Shown piece by piece: positions 36,978-44,879 of a stretch of 45,839 nt of DNA. The stretch spans positions 1 through 45,839 of IMG/VR virus record IMGVR_UViG_3300012931_000032; one strand, given 5' to 3'. The notes under the pieces are model-generated. The model was not told the origin of the DNA, did not search any database, and worked only from the letters and a program-made list of their open reading frames with translations. The DNA comes from a virus. The first letter of the stretch is position 1, and every line of letters starts with the position of its first letter. The position numbers and the translations under genes are program-made.

Positions 36978-37289
36978 ATGGATGAGTTATGGAATGAATT
37001 ATATCAGGATTATTATAAGGTTTTTGACCAATTAAGAAAAGTCAAAATTGATTCCAGACAAATATATAAAGATTATGGAAAATATGCATCTTTTCAACTT
37101 AACTCAATATGCCCTATAGTAATTAAAAGGGGAGGTCTACCTCTTGATGTATTAGCGGAAAATTTAGGATTTGAAAGTGCTGACCTATTTTATCAGCATA
37201 TTGAATCCTATCAACCTAAATATAAAACAAAACGAAAATTAAAAGAAGAAAAGGAGGAATATTATGGCTGCCAGCAAGAAAACTATTGA
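36978..37289 (+). CDS. Hypothetical protein, 103 aa
   Basis: Mostly helical with KRGGLPLDVLAENLGFESAD in the middle, which has the look of a small helical DNA- or protein-binding module. Basic, charged C-terminal stretch. No family recognised. Overlaps the next gene by 26 bases. Confidence 0.65.
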   Translation: MDELWNELYQDYYKVFDQLRKVKIDSRQIYKDYGKYASFQLNSICPIVIKRGGLPLDVLAENLGFESADLFYQHIESYQPKYKTKRKLKEEKEEYYGCQQENY

Positions 37290-37449
37290 GGAGATGACTA
37301 AGGTTGTTGTTGATTGGTCAAGGGAGAGGGGAATCCATCTTAATCATGCAATAAAACTTATGAAAAGATTGGAGCAGGTACCAGGAAGTCGGTCAGTAAA
37401 GGAAACCATATCTGCTTTAAGGACGGGTTTGGAAAAAATTGCTTCCTAA
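37264..37449 (+). CDS. Hypothetical helical protein, 61 aa
   Basis: ATG behind AAAAGGAGGAATATT within the end of the previous gene. Entirely helical (TIEEMTKVVVDWSRERGIHL and onwards). No family recognised. It precedes the clamp-loader gene. Confidence 0.65.
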   Translation: MAASKKTIEEMTKVVVDWSRERGIHLNHAIKLMKRLEQVPGSRSVKETISALRTGLEKIAS

Positions 37450-37468
37450 ATATAATAAGGAGAATTTA

Positions 37469-38407
37469 ATGGGTAGACCTGATGGCCCTCTCCATATAAA
37501 ATATCGCCCACAATCCCTTGATGAATTTGTGGGTAATGATGAAATAATTATGTCTCTAAAATCCATTATTGCCAAACCACCTAAAGAAAGAGACCATGTC
37601 TTTCTCTTTACTGGTCCAAAAGGAAGTGGAAAAACCACTCTTGCCAGAATTCTTCGGAAAGAAATTGGCTGTCATGATATAGATTTTAAAGAACGTAATG
37701 CAGCCAATACTAGAGGAATTGATACTATTAGAGAAGATGTTTCCCAATGTGCTTATGGCCCAATGGGGAAAGGAGGAATTTCCAGAGTTTATTTTTACGA
37801 TGAAGCCCATCAAATAACTTCCGCTGCTGCTGAAGCTTTATTGAAAGTAACTGAAGATGGGGCTCCCCCTCATGTTTATTTTATCTTTTCTACAACTAAT
37901 CCAGAGAAATTAATTGGAACACTTAAATCCCGTTGTGCAAAATTCAATGTCAAAACCTTAAAACGAAATGAAATGATGGTTTTATTACGTTGGGTATTAA
38001 AAGAAGAACAAAAGGAAGTTTGGCCTGGTGTAGTAAGAGAGATAATCAGATATTCCGAGGGTATTCCAAGGGAAGCCTTGGTTCTTCTTAGTCAAGTTAT
38101 AAATCTTTCCTCAGAGGAAGATGCTTTAGATGTGGTACAGCGTTATATGGAAGAAGGAAATATTCTTGATTTATGTAGAGCTTTAGATGGTCCTGAACCT
38201 TGGGGAATTGTATGTAAATTACTCACTTCAATTGACGAGGATGTAGAAAAAATAAGACTTGCCATCCTTGGTTATTTCAGTAAAGCTTTACTTAGTAGTG
38301 GAAGTCAACGTCATGCCCAAATCATGTATGAATTTTCTCAACCCTTTGACCGAAATGGAAAGCCAGGATTAATTTTATCCTGTTTTGCGGCAAAAACAAT
38401 GAAATAA
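37469..38407 (+). CDS. dnaX: Clamp loader large subunit, DnaX/RFC-like AAA+ ATPase
   Basis: 312 residues. KYRPQSLDEFVGNDEI at the start is the classical DnaX/RFC box II. GPKGSGKTTLAR (about residue 50) is Walker A, VYFYDEAHQIT (about 110) Walker B, FIFSTTNPEKL sensor 1 and GTLKSRCAKF the arginine finger. It loads the sliding clamp encoded at 31394 onto primed DNA. A separate small subunit is not recognised in the window. ATG chosen behind AAGGAG at 37469. Confidence 0.88.
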   Translation: MGRPDGPLHIKYRPQSLDEFVGNDEIIMSLKSIIAKPPKERDHVFLFTGPKGSGKTTLARILRKEIGCHDIDFKERNAANTRGIDTIREDVSQCAYGPMGKGGISRVYFYDEAHQITSAAAEALLKVTEDGAPPHVYFIFSTTNPEKLIGTLKSRCAKFNVKTLKRNEMMVLLRWVLKEEQKEVWPGVVREIIRYSEGIPREALVLLSQVINLSSEEDALDVVQRYMEEGNILDLCRALDGPEPWGIVCKLLTSIDEDVEKIRLAILGYFSKALLSSGSQRHAQIMYEFSQPFDRNGKPGLILSCFAAKTMK

Positions 38408-38439
38408 TGTGATTTTTTATAACAAAAAATAGTCGTTTC

Positions 38440-38449
38440 ATCGTATAAT
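38440..38449 (+). promoter_or_regulatory. ATCGTATAAT-box phage promoter, copy 4
   Basis: Identical box in the 84-base gap after the clamp-loader gene. AATGTGATTTT begins 38 bases before TATAAT as at copy 3. It should drive the UvsY-like and gp32-like genes. Confidence 0.75.
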
Positions 38450-38491
38450 AATAGTGTAAAACATTAACTTTGTAAGAAGAAAGGAGAATAT

Positions 38492-38989
38492 ATGGGAGAA
38501 TATTTACAAGATTTGCAAATTGACCGTTTCAGGCTTGAGGAAGAATGTGTAGACCAACCTCGCCGTTTCATGAAATGGAGTGAGGAGTTTGCAGAGGCTA
38601 TCTTCAAGAGGGATAAAGCAAAACAAAACTTAAAAATTGTGTCAGCCCAAACACAACAAAAGGTTAGAATGGACCCAGAACAACATGGTTGTGTTGCAGG
38701 AGCACGAGGAGTAACTGAAGGTTCCATTCAAGCAGTTCTGGATACTCATCCTGAAATTCTTGCTGCCGAAGACAAATTGCTTGAAGCTGAAAAAAATCTG
38801 CAAATTCTTAAAGCCGCTAAAGAGGCTTTTGATGACCGGAAAAGACAATTAACTAATTTAGTTCATCTTATATTAGGCCAATATTATTCTGACCCAGGAA
38901 AATCTGCTGAATCCGAAGCAAAAAGGATTCAAGAAGAAGCCTTATCTGAAAATACAAGACTACAAAAATTAGGAGAAGGAGGAGATTAA
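38492..38989 (+). CDS. UvsY-like recombination mediator
   Basis: 165 residues, with AGAAAGGAG upstream. Helical: MKWSEEFAEAIFKRDKAKQN resembles the UvsY segment after its start, VTEGSIQAVLDTHPEILAAE the T-x-x-I region and a coiled-coil helix (LEAEKNLQILKAAKEAFDDR) follows. UvsY loads the UvsX recombinase onto gp32-covered DNA. The next gene is gp32-like and a RecA/UvsX-like gene lies at 43195, which supports the call. Confidence 0.6.
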   Translation: MGEYLQDLQIDRFRLEEECVDQPRRFMKWSEEFAEAIFKRDKAKQNLKIVSAQTQQKVRMDPEQHGCVAGARGVTEGSIQAVLDTHPEILAAEDKLLEAEKNLQILKAAKEAFDDRKRQLTNLVHLILGQYYSDPGKSAESEAKRIQEEALSENTRLQKLGEGGD

Positions 38990-38990
38990 A

Positions 38991-40067
38991 TTGACCATCG
39001 ACCGTTCCGCAATGAGAAGTTCCTTGGCAAAAAAGCAGGAGACTTCACATCAAACCAAAGATGACATGGGAAAATTTCGTGGAATCTTTCGGGAGGATAT
39101 TGAAGGTCTTCAATTGTGGAAACCTGGAGAAGGTGACCACGAATTTGACATTGTTCCTTACAAGGCAGGTAAAAATGACCCTGACAAAAAAATTAAGGAA
39201 GGGGATTTTACCTATGTCTTAATCCTTTGGGTTCATCGTGGTGTTGGTCCTTCGGAAGATTCCTATGTTTGTCTGGCCAGGTCTTATGGGGAGAAATGCC
39301 CTATCTGTGAATATCAGGCCAGTTTGAAGGATACCGAAGTTGATGATGATGAAATTAAAAAACACAATCCGACTCGGCGTACCCTTTACAATGTCGTTGT
39401 TTATGACAACGAGAAAGAACGGGCAAAAGGGGTGCAGGTTTTGGATATTGCCCATTACTATTTAGAACAGGAATTACAAGTTCTGAGTAGGCCCCGGGCC
39501 AGGGGGGGAGCAGCTACCGGAGAAAAGGTTTTCTTTGCCTCTCCTGATAAAGATGGAAAATCCGTCGGTATGACTCGGGAAGGAACTCGGCGCAATACTA
39601 AATATGTGGGAATCAAATTCCTTGACCGTGATTATGTATTGGAGGATGATATTATCGAGGCTGCACGTTGCTTGGATGAAATCATTCATGTACCAACTTA
39701 TCAAGAAGTTAAGGATGCTTTCTATGCAGGTATGCCTGAAGAAGCCAATTCTCCCAAAGGAGAAGGGGACATCCCTTCTGAAGATGTTCGGGGGAGGGGA
39801 CGCCCCGTAACATCAGAAAAAGAAGTGTCCCCAGCCACAGAAGCACCTAAAGAAGAAGTTAAGCCTGAAGTTAAGCCTGAAGAAATTAAGCCTGCTACTG
39901 AAGGAACTCTTGTCTGTCCGGCGGGTGGAAAATTTGGCGAAGACATTGAAAAACTTGGTGCTTGCGCCAAATGTGAAAGTTGGGATGCTTGCTCTGTAGA
40001 AAATACCCGGCTTTTACAAGAGAAGCGTGCTGCCCGTACTGGTGAAGGAGGCAGGCTTCGCAGGTAA
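38991..40067 (+). CDS. gp32-like ssDNA-binding protein
   Basis: 358 residues, TTG start behind AAGGAGGAG. Core: HEFDIVPYKAGKNDP, VCLARSYGEKCPICEYQASL with a zinc-type CPIC, RRTLYNVVVYDNEKERAKGV and FLDRDYVLEDDIIEAARCLD, then PTYQEVKDAFYAG. A Pro/Glu/Lys-rich acidic linker follows and the end has LVCPAGGKFGEDIEKLGACA with KCESWDAC, a second Cys cluster. T4 gp32-like proteins coat ssDNA and coordinate replication and recombination. A shorter paralog is encoded at 6896. Confidence 0.8.
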   Translation: MTIDRSAMRSSLAKKQETSHQTKDDMGKFRGIFREDIEGLQLWKPGEGDHEFDIVPYKAGKNDPDKKIKEGDFTYVLILWVHRGVGPSEDSYVCLARSYGEKCPICEYQASLKDTEVDDDEIKKHNPTRRTLYNVVVYDNEKERAKGVQVLDIAHYYLEQELQVLSRPRARGGAATGEKVFFASPDKDGKSVGMTREGTRRNTKYVGIKFLDRDYVLEDDIIEAARCLDEIIHVPTYQEVKDAFYAGMPEEANSPKGEGDIPSEDVRGRGRPVTSEKEVSPATEAPKEEVKPEVKPEEIKPATEGTLVCPAGGKFGEDIEKLGACAKCESWDACSVENTRLLQEKRAARTGEGGRLRR

Positions 40068-40073
40068 ACGAAT

Positions 40074-40084
40074 ATCGGTAGAAT
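40074..40084 (+). promoter_or_regulatory. Variant ATCG-TAGAAT promoter ahead of the structured RNA
   Basis: ATCGGTAGAAT at 40074-40084 is the same box with one inserted G and one changed base. Its TAGAAT end is a -10-like hexamer and a start about 7 bases later would fall just before the outer stem of the RNA at 40095. Confidence 0.4.
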
Positions 40085-40090
40085 GATTTT

Positions 40091-40243
40091 ATTCTTGGAG
40101 GGACTTGGTTAGACAGGTCATGACTAGAACAACATCAGGAGCGGTACGGTCGAGCAGGCCTGTGGCTTAGTGAGTGTAACGTATCGCATACCACTCCGGC
40201 CAATCCTGGTCTTAGTTCCTTGTGTCCCTCCAAGGGTTTTTTG
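40091..40243 (+). ncRNA. Structured RNA 1 with long closing stem and terminator tail
   Basis: In the 286-base gap after the gp32-like gene. TTGGAGGGAC (40095-40104) pairs perfectly with GTCCCTCCAA (40224-40233), immediately followed by GGGTTTTTTG. Inside, GACAGG can pair with CCTGGTC with one bulge, and GTAT-CGC-ATAC forms a small hairpin. The sequence is far richer in G and C than surrounding DNA and has no reading frame with a ribosome site. I do not recognise the family. A rod-like regulatory RNA, for example a 6S-like or antisense RNA, is possible. Confidence 0.65.
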
Positions 40244-40251
40244 ATAACATG

Positions 40252-40334
40252 CGCTGAAGGGTGGCGAGATCCAGGCATGGGAACACTCGGACCCTTAAGG
40301 TCAGTCGGGTAACCGGCCCACCCTTTCTTTAGCG
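40252..40334 (+). ncRNA. Structured RNA 2, multibranched
   Basis: CGCT (40252-40255) and AAGGGTGG (40257-40264) pair with AGCG (40331-40334) and CCACCCTT (40318-40325). Inside lie three hairpins: CCA-GGCA-TGG, GACC-CTTAA-GGTC and GTCGG-GTAA-CCGGC, the last with a GNRA tetraloop. It resembles a cloverleaf but lacks T-arm and anticodon features of a tRNA. It ends 19 bases ahead of the next gene, so it could be a riboswitch-like leader or an independent RNA. Confidence 0.6.
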
Positions 40335-40353
40335 AATATTAAGAGGTTAATTA

Positions 40354-40584
40354 ATGTTTGAAATTGAAAAGGGGATTCCTATTCCAAGAAGAAAATATCC
40401 TTTAGATGAACTGGAAATAGGTGATTCCTTTTTTATTCCATTCAATGAAGAAAAACCAATAAATGTTCGAGCCCGCCTTTCTCCAACCATGGCTAGAATA
40501 AAAAATGCAACTGGAAAAGTTTTTGTATCTAAAAAAGCAACCAAAGATGGAAAAGAAGGTCTTCGAGTATGGAGGTCAAAATGA
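40354..40584 (+). CDS. Conserved phage hypothetical protein, 76 aa
   Basis: IEKGIPIPRRKYPLDELEIG, DSFFIPF and GKVFVSKKATKDGKEGLRVW form a small beta-rich protein of a type common in phages, function unknown. It follows the structured RNA and might be controlled by it. Confidence 0.75.
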   Translation: MFEIEKGIPIPRRKYPLDELEIGDSFFIPFNEEKPINVRARLSPTMARIKNATGKVFVSKKATKDGKEGLRVWRSK

Positions 40585-40733
40585 CCACAGTCTGGTGGTT
40601 AGGAATAGGATTGGCATTGGTAATAATTGCTATTTATCAATTATTTGATGTTAAAATCCGGTATGATGGATTAGAAGATTATACAGAACAATGGAAACGA
40701 TTTAAACGTGCATATCTAAGAGAAGATTCATAA
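40581..40733 (+). CDS. Small membrane protein, 50 aa
   Basis: ATG overlaps the upstream stop; GGAGG is upstream. One membrane helix (VWWLGIGLALVIIAIYQLF) followed by a charged tail. No family recognised. Confidence 0.6.
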   Translation: MTTVWWLGIGLALVIIAIYQLFDVKIRYDGLEDYTEQWKRFKRAYLREDS

Positions 40734-40744
40734 AAGGAGGAAAA

Positions 40745-41605
40745 ATGACAGAACGCTATATAATCTTAGATTGTAATTATCTTTGCCACCGAGCTTTTCA
40801 TCGTCTTCAGGATTTAAGTTATGAAGAAATGAAGACTGGGGTGATTTTTGGTTTTTTCAATACCATTTTGCATGTAGCCCTTAAACTGAAAGGAAAGAAT
40901 TTTATCTTTTGTTGGGATAGCAAAGAATCTTTCCGTAAGAAAGAAAATACTGCTTATAAAGCATCACGAACTGAAAGAGAAATTACACCAGAAGATAAAG
41001 AAGCCTATGACATGGCCTTCGCCCAATTTGATGAAATAAGAAATGAAATCCTACCGAAAATTGGTTTTCACAATGTTTTCATGCAAGATGGTTTAGAAGC
41101 TGATGATTTAATTGCTTGGTTGGTAAAAAACCTTGATATATCTGATAGTTACATTGTCTCCGCTGATAATGACCTCTGGCAACTTCTTGATAAAGTAAGA
41201 GGAATCTATCAAATAGACAAAAAGAAAACCCTCACAGAAATGGATTTTATTACTGAATATGGAATTTTTCCCCATCAATGGCCTGAAGTTAAAGCTATTG
41301 CTGGTGATAAAAGTGATAATATTGTCGGAGTTGAAGGGGTTGGGATAAAAACAGCTATTAAATTCCTAAAGAAGGAAAGAATTTCAAAAAAACAATTTAC
41401 TTCTATTTGGGGAAATCAAAAGCTCAAAGAAGAAAATTTAAAATTAATCCTGCTCCCCCATCCAAAAACCCAAGAAATGAGTTTTAATGGTAATGATAAA
41501 TTGGACATCTTCCAATTTGAAAATGTTTGTTTTCATTATGGCTTTAGGTCTTTCTTGCAAAAAGACAAATACAATGAATGGCGCAGAGCCTTTGGATTAT
41601 TATGA
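40745..41605 (+). CDS. 5'-3' exonuclease (FEN/PolI N-terminal type)
   Basis: 286 residues. ILDCNYLCHRAFHRL, FCWDSKESFRKKENTAYKAS, GLEADDLIAWL, VSADNDLWQLL and AIAGDKSDNIVGVEGVGIKT are the metal-binding and helix-hairpin-helix motifs of 5' nucleases. This matches T4 RNase H or the PolI 5' nuclease domain absent from the PolA protein encoded here. It removes RNA primers and flaps. AAAAGGAGG precedes the start. Confidence 0.9.
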   Translation: MTERYIILDCNYLCHRAFHRLQDLSYEEMKTGVIFGFFNTILHVALKLKGKNFIFCWDSKESFRKKENTAYKASRTEREITPEDKEAYDMAFAQFDEIRNEILPKIGFHNVFMQDGLEADDLIAWLVKNLDISDSYIVSADNDLWQLLDKVRGIYQIDKKKTLTEMDFITEYGIFPHQWPEVKAIAGDKSDNIVGVEGVGIKTAIKFLKKERISKKQFTSIWGNQKLKEENLKLILLPHPKTQEMSFNGNDKLDIFQFENVCFHYGFRSFLQKDKYNEWRRAFGLL

Positions 41606-41913
41606 AAAAAGAACAGGAAGTTATAAGAATTACAAAATTTAATCAACATCTTCTTGAAGAAAAGGGAATTAATATTGGAGAATGTCAATTAATTGGTATG
41701 GCCCATAAAAGGCTTCCAGCCCAATATCATTTTCGAGAAGTAACATTAACTTTTTCTACCTCTATTCATAGAGATAATGAAAAATGTTATGAGGAACATA
41801 ATGGTCTTGACATTAAACGTCTACAAGAAATGGTTGATGAAAATATGCCAGGTTTATATGCCATTCCAAGAATTTATGATTTAATTCTTGTACCAAAGGA
41901 GGATAAAAAATGA
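41602..41913 (+). CDS. Hypothetical protein, 103 aa
   Basis: Starts with an ATGA overlap of the exonuclease stop. The middle has a beta-rich segment (YHFREVTLTFSTSIHRD) and a helix. No family recognised. Its stop overlaps the next start. Confidence 0.7.
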   Translation: MKKEQEVIRITKFNQHLLEEKGINIGECQLIGMAHKRLPAQYHFREVTLTFSTSIHRDNEKCYEEHNGLDIKRLQEMVDENMPGLYAIPRIYDLILVPKEDKK

Positions 41914-42176
41914 AAAAGTTCATTTTATCAATTTTTATCATTGTCTTCCTGGTTTCTCCTATCCATGCCGGTAAAGGTGGCAGAGGCGGGAAACATCATG
42001 GAAAAGACGGTGAACGAGTTAAAATTTATGATGAAAATAGCAGATGGGTTGGAACTGTAGAAAATGGACGAATTTATGACCAAAATTATAGATTCAAAGG
42101 AACAATCCAAAAGGACAAATTCTATGATGAAAAATCCAACTTCAAAGGTTACATCGAAAAACAAAAGGGAAAGTAA
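41910..42176 (+). CDS. Secreted protein with three short repeats, 88 aa
   Basis: A textbook signal peptide (KKFILSIFIIVFLVSPIHA) with a likely cleavage after IHA, then a Gly/Lys/His linker. The mature part has three tandem repeats of about 17 residues around IYDENSRWVGTV, IYDQNYRFKGTI and FYDEKSNFKGYI, a short beta-strand repeat type seen in bacterial exported proteins. It should act in the periplasm or outside the cell. Receptor masking or envelope protection are possible roles. Confidence 0.8.
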   Translation: MKKFILSIFIIVFLVSPIHAGKGGRGGKHHGKDGERVKIYDENSRWVGTVENGRIYDQNYRFKGTIQKDKFYDEKSNFKGYIEKQKGK

Positions 42177-42179
42177 TTA

Positions 42180-42368
42180 ATGCCCAAAGTCAATCATTTA
42201 ACCCATATTTTTCAATGGGGATTCTTTCATGGAATGGCTATTGTATTTTTCACAGTAGCCGCCTATATTAAACTTTGGGACCATTATTATTTCTGGATTG
42301 GTTTTGATGCTTTTTTTGTACTTTCCACTGTTAAACTCTATCTTGTACTCAGGAAGGCCGCAATATGA
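42180..42368 (+). CDS. Two-helix membrane protein, 62 aa
   Basis: Two hydrophobic stretches (GFFHGMAIVFFTVAAYI and YYFWIGFDAFFVLSTVKLYL) span the membrane. The gene follows the secreted repeat protein directly and could be a partner. No family recognised. Confidence 0.7.
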   Translation: MPKVNHLTHIFQWGFFHGMAIVFFTVAAYIKLWDHYYFWIGFDAFFVLSTVKLYLVLRKAAI

Positions 42369-43210
42369 GTACAAAAATTTATAATGGATACAAAATAGAA
42401 AAACTTATGTCTGCTCATGAACTTTTGAGTTTTTGCCTTGATGTGGGTAAACAGGTTCAAAATAAAATAAAAATGGAATATAAAAAAGAAAGTGCTATTT
42501 TAGCAACTCATTATATTGATGCTTTTATGTGTGGTTTTTTCCATGAAAGACCAGAACATCACTTAACCAAAAATTCACCAGTCTTAATGATGGCTCAAGA
42601 TATTATTCAAGAAGAACATGAAAAAGCCCGAAAAGACCAACTGAGAGGGCATCTTTGGGATTTTTCTTTTTCTTTCTCTCTATTTCCGAAAAAAAATAAA
42701 ATTTTAATTTTACTTTATACTGAAAGGGATTATCTTATTAAATTTTGGAAGGAACTCCCAAATATCCAATATTATGGATATTGGGATAATTCAGACCCTG
42801 ATGAAAATATTTCAAAAAAGGAATGGAAACAAAGAGAAAAAGATTGGGAAAGTGTTTGGAAATTGGGATTTACACCAATGTGTAATTCCTTTCATTATGA
42901 CCCTATAGATTATAGTGTATTATTTTATACACCTTATGATGAGATAAAAGAATATATTCCTTCATTTGAATATAGGGTTAAAAAAGAAGCTAAAAATCTT
43001 TTCTGGCAAGATACTCCCATTAAAGAAGGAAAAAGTGATGATATTTTCCGCTATATTTTTGAAATGGAACGCTATTTGAAAACTGAAGAAGGACAGAAGG
43101 AATTGGAAAAATATAAAGAAGCTGTTTCACTTTCTATTCCAAAAGAAATGACTAAAGAACTATTTGTAAATTCTTTAACAGGAGAGAGAATGAAATGGGC
43201 AGACTTATAA
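42365..43210 (+). CDS. Hypothetical protein, 281 aa
   Basis: ATGA overlap with the preceding gene. A helical, Trp- and Tyr-rich acidic protein (LLYTERDYLIKFWKELP, HYDPIDYSVLFYTPYDE). Its C-terminal 16 bases overlap the RecA-like gene. No family recognised. Position suggests replication or recombination, without sequence support. Confidence 0.75.
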   Translation: MSTKIYNGYKIEKLMSAHELLSFCLDVGKQVQNKIKMEYKKESAILATHYIDAFMCGFFHERPEHHLTKNSPVLMMAQDIIQEEHEKARKDQLRGHLWDFSFSFSLFPKKNKILILLYTERDYLIKFWKELPNIQYYGYWDNSDPDENISKKEWKQREKDWESVWKLGFTPMCNSFHYDPIDYSVLFYTPYDEIKEYIPSFEYRVKKEAKNLFWQDTPIKEGKSDDIFRYIFEMERYLKTEEGQKELEKYKEAVSLSIPKEMTKELFVNSLTGERMKWADL

Positions 43211-44280
43211 CCCGTGACCCAGCAGAAGTAGCTAAAGAAGTAGCCGAAGCTGCTACCGGTCCTGATATTGAATTTATTAAATCCATTGCCAAATCCATCC
43301 GTTTTGATAAAGTCATAAGTACAGGTTCAACTCTCCTTGATTGTGCTATTTCGGGCAATCGAGTTTATGGAGGGGGAATCCCTGGTGGTATAGTGGTCGA
43401 AATTTTTGGCCCTTCATCACACGGTAAGACCCTCCTTGTGGTTGAAATTTGTTCTTCAGCAGAAGCAAAAGGTGGTTTAATAGAATTTGACGATCCAGAA
43501 GGACGTCTTGATAAAGAATATGCAAGACTTACCAATAATCTTGACCTATCAACAAAAAACAAATACCGACGTAGTAAGACCGTCGAAGATATTTTTGAAC
43601 GTGTTGAAGAATGGGAGGAAGAAGAAGGTTCTGGGGAGATTGATGTATTGGCGGTTGATTCTCTTGCAGCCCTTTCTACTAATATAGAAATGGAAGATGA
43701 AGATAAAAGGGGACAGATGAAGGCTAAAAAAATGTCTGAATCCCTTCGTAAAAATGCCTTGAGACTTGCTGAAAAAAGAAGGTTGCTTGTTTGCACCAAT
43801 CAAATAAGACAAGGTTCTACTCCACAAGGATTGCCTAAAGAAGTGGTCCCTGGCGGTGAAGCATTTCCTTTCTATGCTTCTTTACGCATTAGAATTGGTC
43901 CCCCAGGTCCTGGAAGAGGAAAATTTAAACTTGAAGAGGAAATTAAACTTGAAAGAGGGAAAGCCCAGAAAGTTGTGGGCATTCATCCTTATGCTTATAT
44001 CTTGAAAAATTCTTGTGATGACCCTTATCGGGAAGTTCCTCTTTATATTATCTTCGGATACGGAATTGATGACGTCCGGGCTAACCTTCAATGGACAAAA
44101 GATATTAAAGGGGAGACAACTTATGATTGCATAAATAAAGATATTGTTTCCATAAAGAAAGCTATTGAATATATTGAGGAAAATAAGCTCCAGGCAGAAC
44201 TTCGGAAAAGAACCATAGATTTATGGATGGAAATTGAGGCAAAATTCAAACAAACAAGGGTTCCTAAGGTACGATTCTAA
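43195..44280 (+). CDS. RecA/UvsX-like recombinase
   Basis: 361 residues. The core has DKVISTGSTLLDCAISGN, then Walker A IFGPSSHGKTLL (about residue 74), a FDDPEGRLDKEYA segment as in RecA (F-D-x-E-x-x-x-D), Walker B VLAVDSLAAL (about 153) and VCTNQIRQ with the sensor Gln. It promotes strand invasion with the UvsY-like, UvsW-like and gp32-like proteins. It starts behind AGGAGAGAATGAA inside the upstream gene. Confidence 0.88.
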   Translation: MGRLITRDPAEVAKEVAEAATGPDIEFIKSIAKSIRFDKVISTGSTLLDCAISGNRVYGGGIPGGIVVEIFGPSSHGKTLLVVEICSSAEAKGGLIEFDDPEGRLDKEYARLTNNLDLSTKNKYRRSKTVEDIFERVEEWEEEEGSGEIDVLAVDSLAALSTNIEMEDEDKRGQMKAKKMSESLRKNALRLAEKRRLLVCTNQIRQGSTPQGLPKEVVPGGEAFPFYASLRIRIGPPGPGRGKFKLEEEIKLERGKAQKVVGIHPYAYILKNSCDDPYREVPLYIIFGYGIDDVRANLQWTKDIKGETTYDCINKDIVSIKKAIEYIEENKLQAELRKRTIDLWMEIEAKFKQTRVPKVRF

Positions 44281-44531
44281 TGCGTAAACATTTTCTCGGT
44301 CTTTCTTTTTGGAAATATGGTCAAAAACCAGAAAATAAACCAATTTCCAAAGGACATATTATAGAAGGAAAGCTTTCTGCTTGTGTTTTTAAGGGTAATC
44401 TTGCCCAACTTTCCCTCTATAGAAAACTTGGGGATTTCGGGGAACGCCAATTTTCTACTGTTATCCTCTCTAAAGATGAGTTGGCGGATTATATCAGAAT
44501 GCTTCAATATACCCATGCCAAAATGGAGTAA
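44280..44531 (+). CDS. Hypothetical protein, 83 aa
   Basis: Begins with a one-base overlap of the recombinase stop. Basic N-terminus, beta-rich middle (KLSACVFKGNLAQLSLYRK), then a helix. No family recognised. Confidence 0.65.
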   Translation: MRKHFLGLSFWKYGQKPENKPISKGHIIEGKLSACVFKGNLAQLSLYRKLGDFGERQFSTVILSKDELADYIRMLQYTHAKME

Positions 44532-44534
44532 ATT

Positions 44535-44876
44535 ATGAAATTCTATTGTGGAAGTATTTTACAATTAAAAGAGAAACCTTTCCCAAAAGCATATCAAGAA
44601 GAACTTGATTTTATCCAGTTTTGGCCTACTCATGACCTTGAGAGAAATCCAACTTTGAAACAAACATGGGAAGAAAAAGGAATTAATCATAGACAAGTGA
44701 AGATTGATGGAAAATCATTTTCCTCCAGAGTAATGAAAATTACTGGTTGGTTCATTGATTTTAATACTCTGGATGAATTACTTGCCTTTTGTAATGGGAG
44801 ACCCCATAAGAAAATTGTTATTGAGCAAAGTAATAATTTAAGTGGCGGTTATGCCATTTATCAAACTAAGGATTAA
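44535..44876 (+). CDS. Hypothetical protein, 113 aa
   Basis: Small alpha/beta protein with ITGWFIDFNTLDELLAFCNG. It lies between the recombinase and the nuclease genes. No family recognised. Ribosome site weak (GGAGTAAATT). Confidence 0.65.
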   Translation: MKFYCGSILQLKEKPFPKAYQEELDFIQFWPTHDLERNPTLKQTWEEKGINHRQVKIDGKSFSSRVMKITGWFIDFNTLDELLAFCNGRPHKKIVIEQSNNLSGGYAIYQTKD

Positions 44877-44879
44877 ATC

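Noticed and set aside
40252-40334. Possible tRNA gene (cloverleaf-like fold)
   Set aside because: No TTCRA T-loop, no U33 before the potential anticodon, and arm lengths deviate. Reported as an unassigned structured RNA instead.
40091-40334. Hammerhead, HDV-like or preQ1 riboswitch signatures
   Set aside because: CUGAUGA and GAAA core elements of hammerheads and the compact preQ1 pseudoknot are not found.
43365-43799. Minus-strand frame opposite the RecA-like gene (144 codons)
   Set aside because: The + strand clearly encodes the recombinase core here, and the minus-strand product is Ser-rich without motifs.
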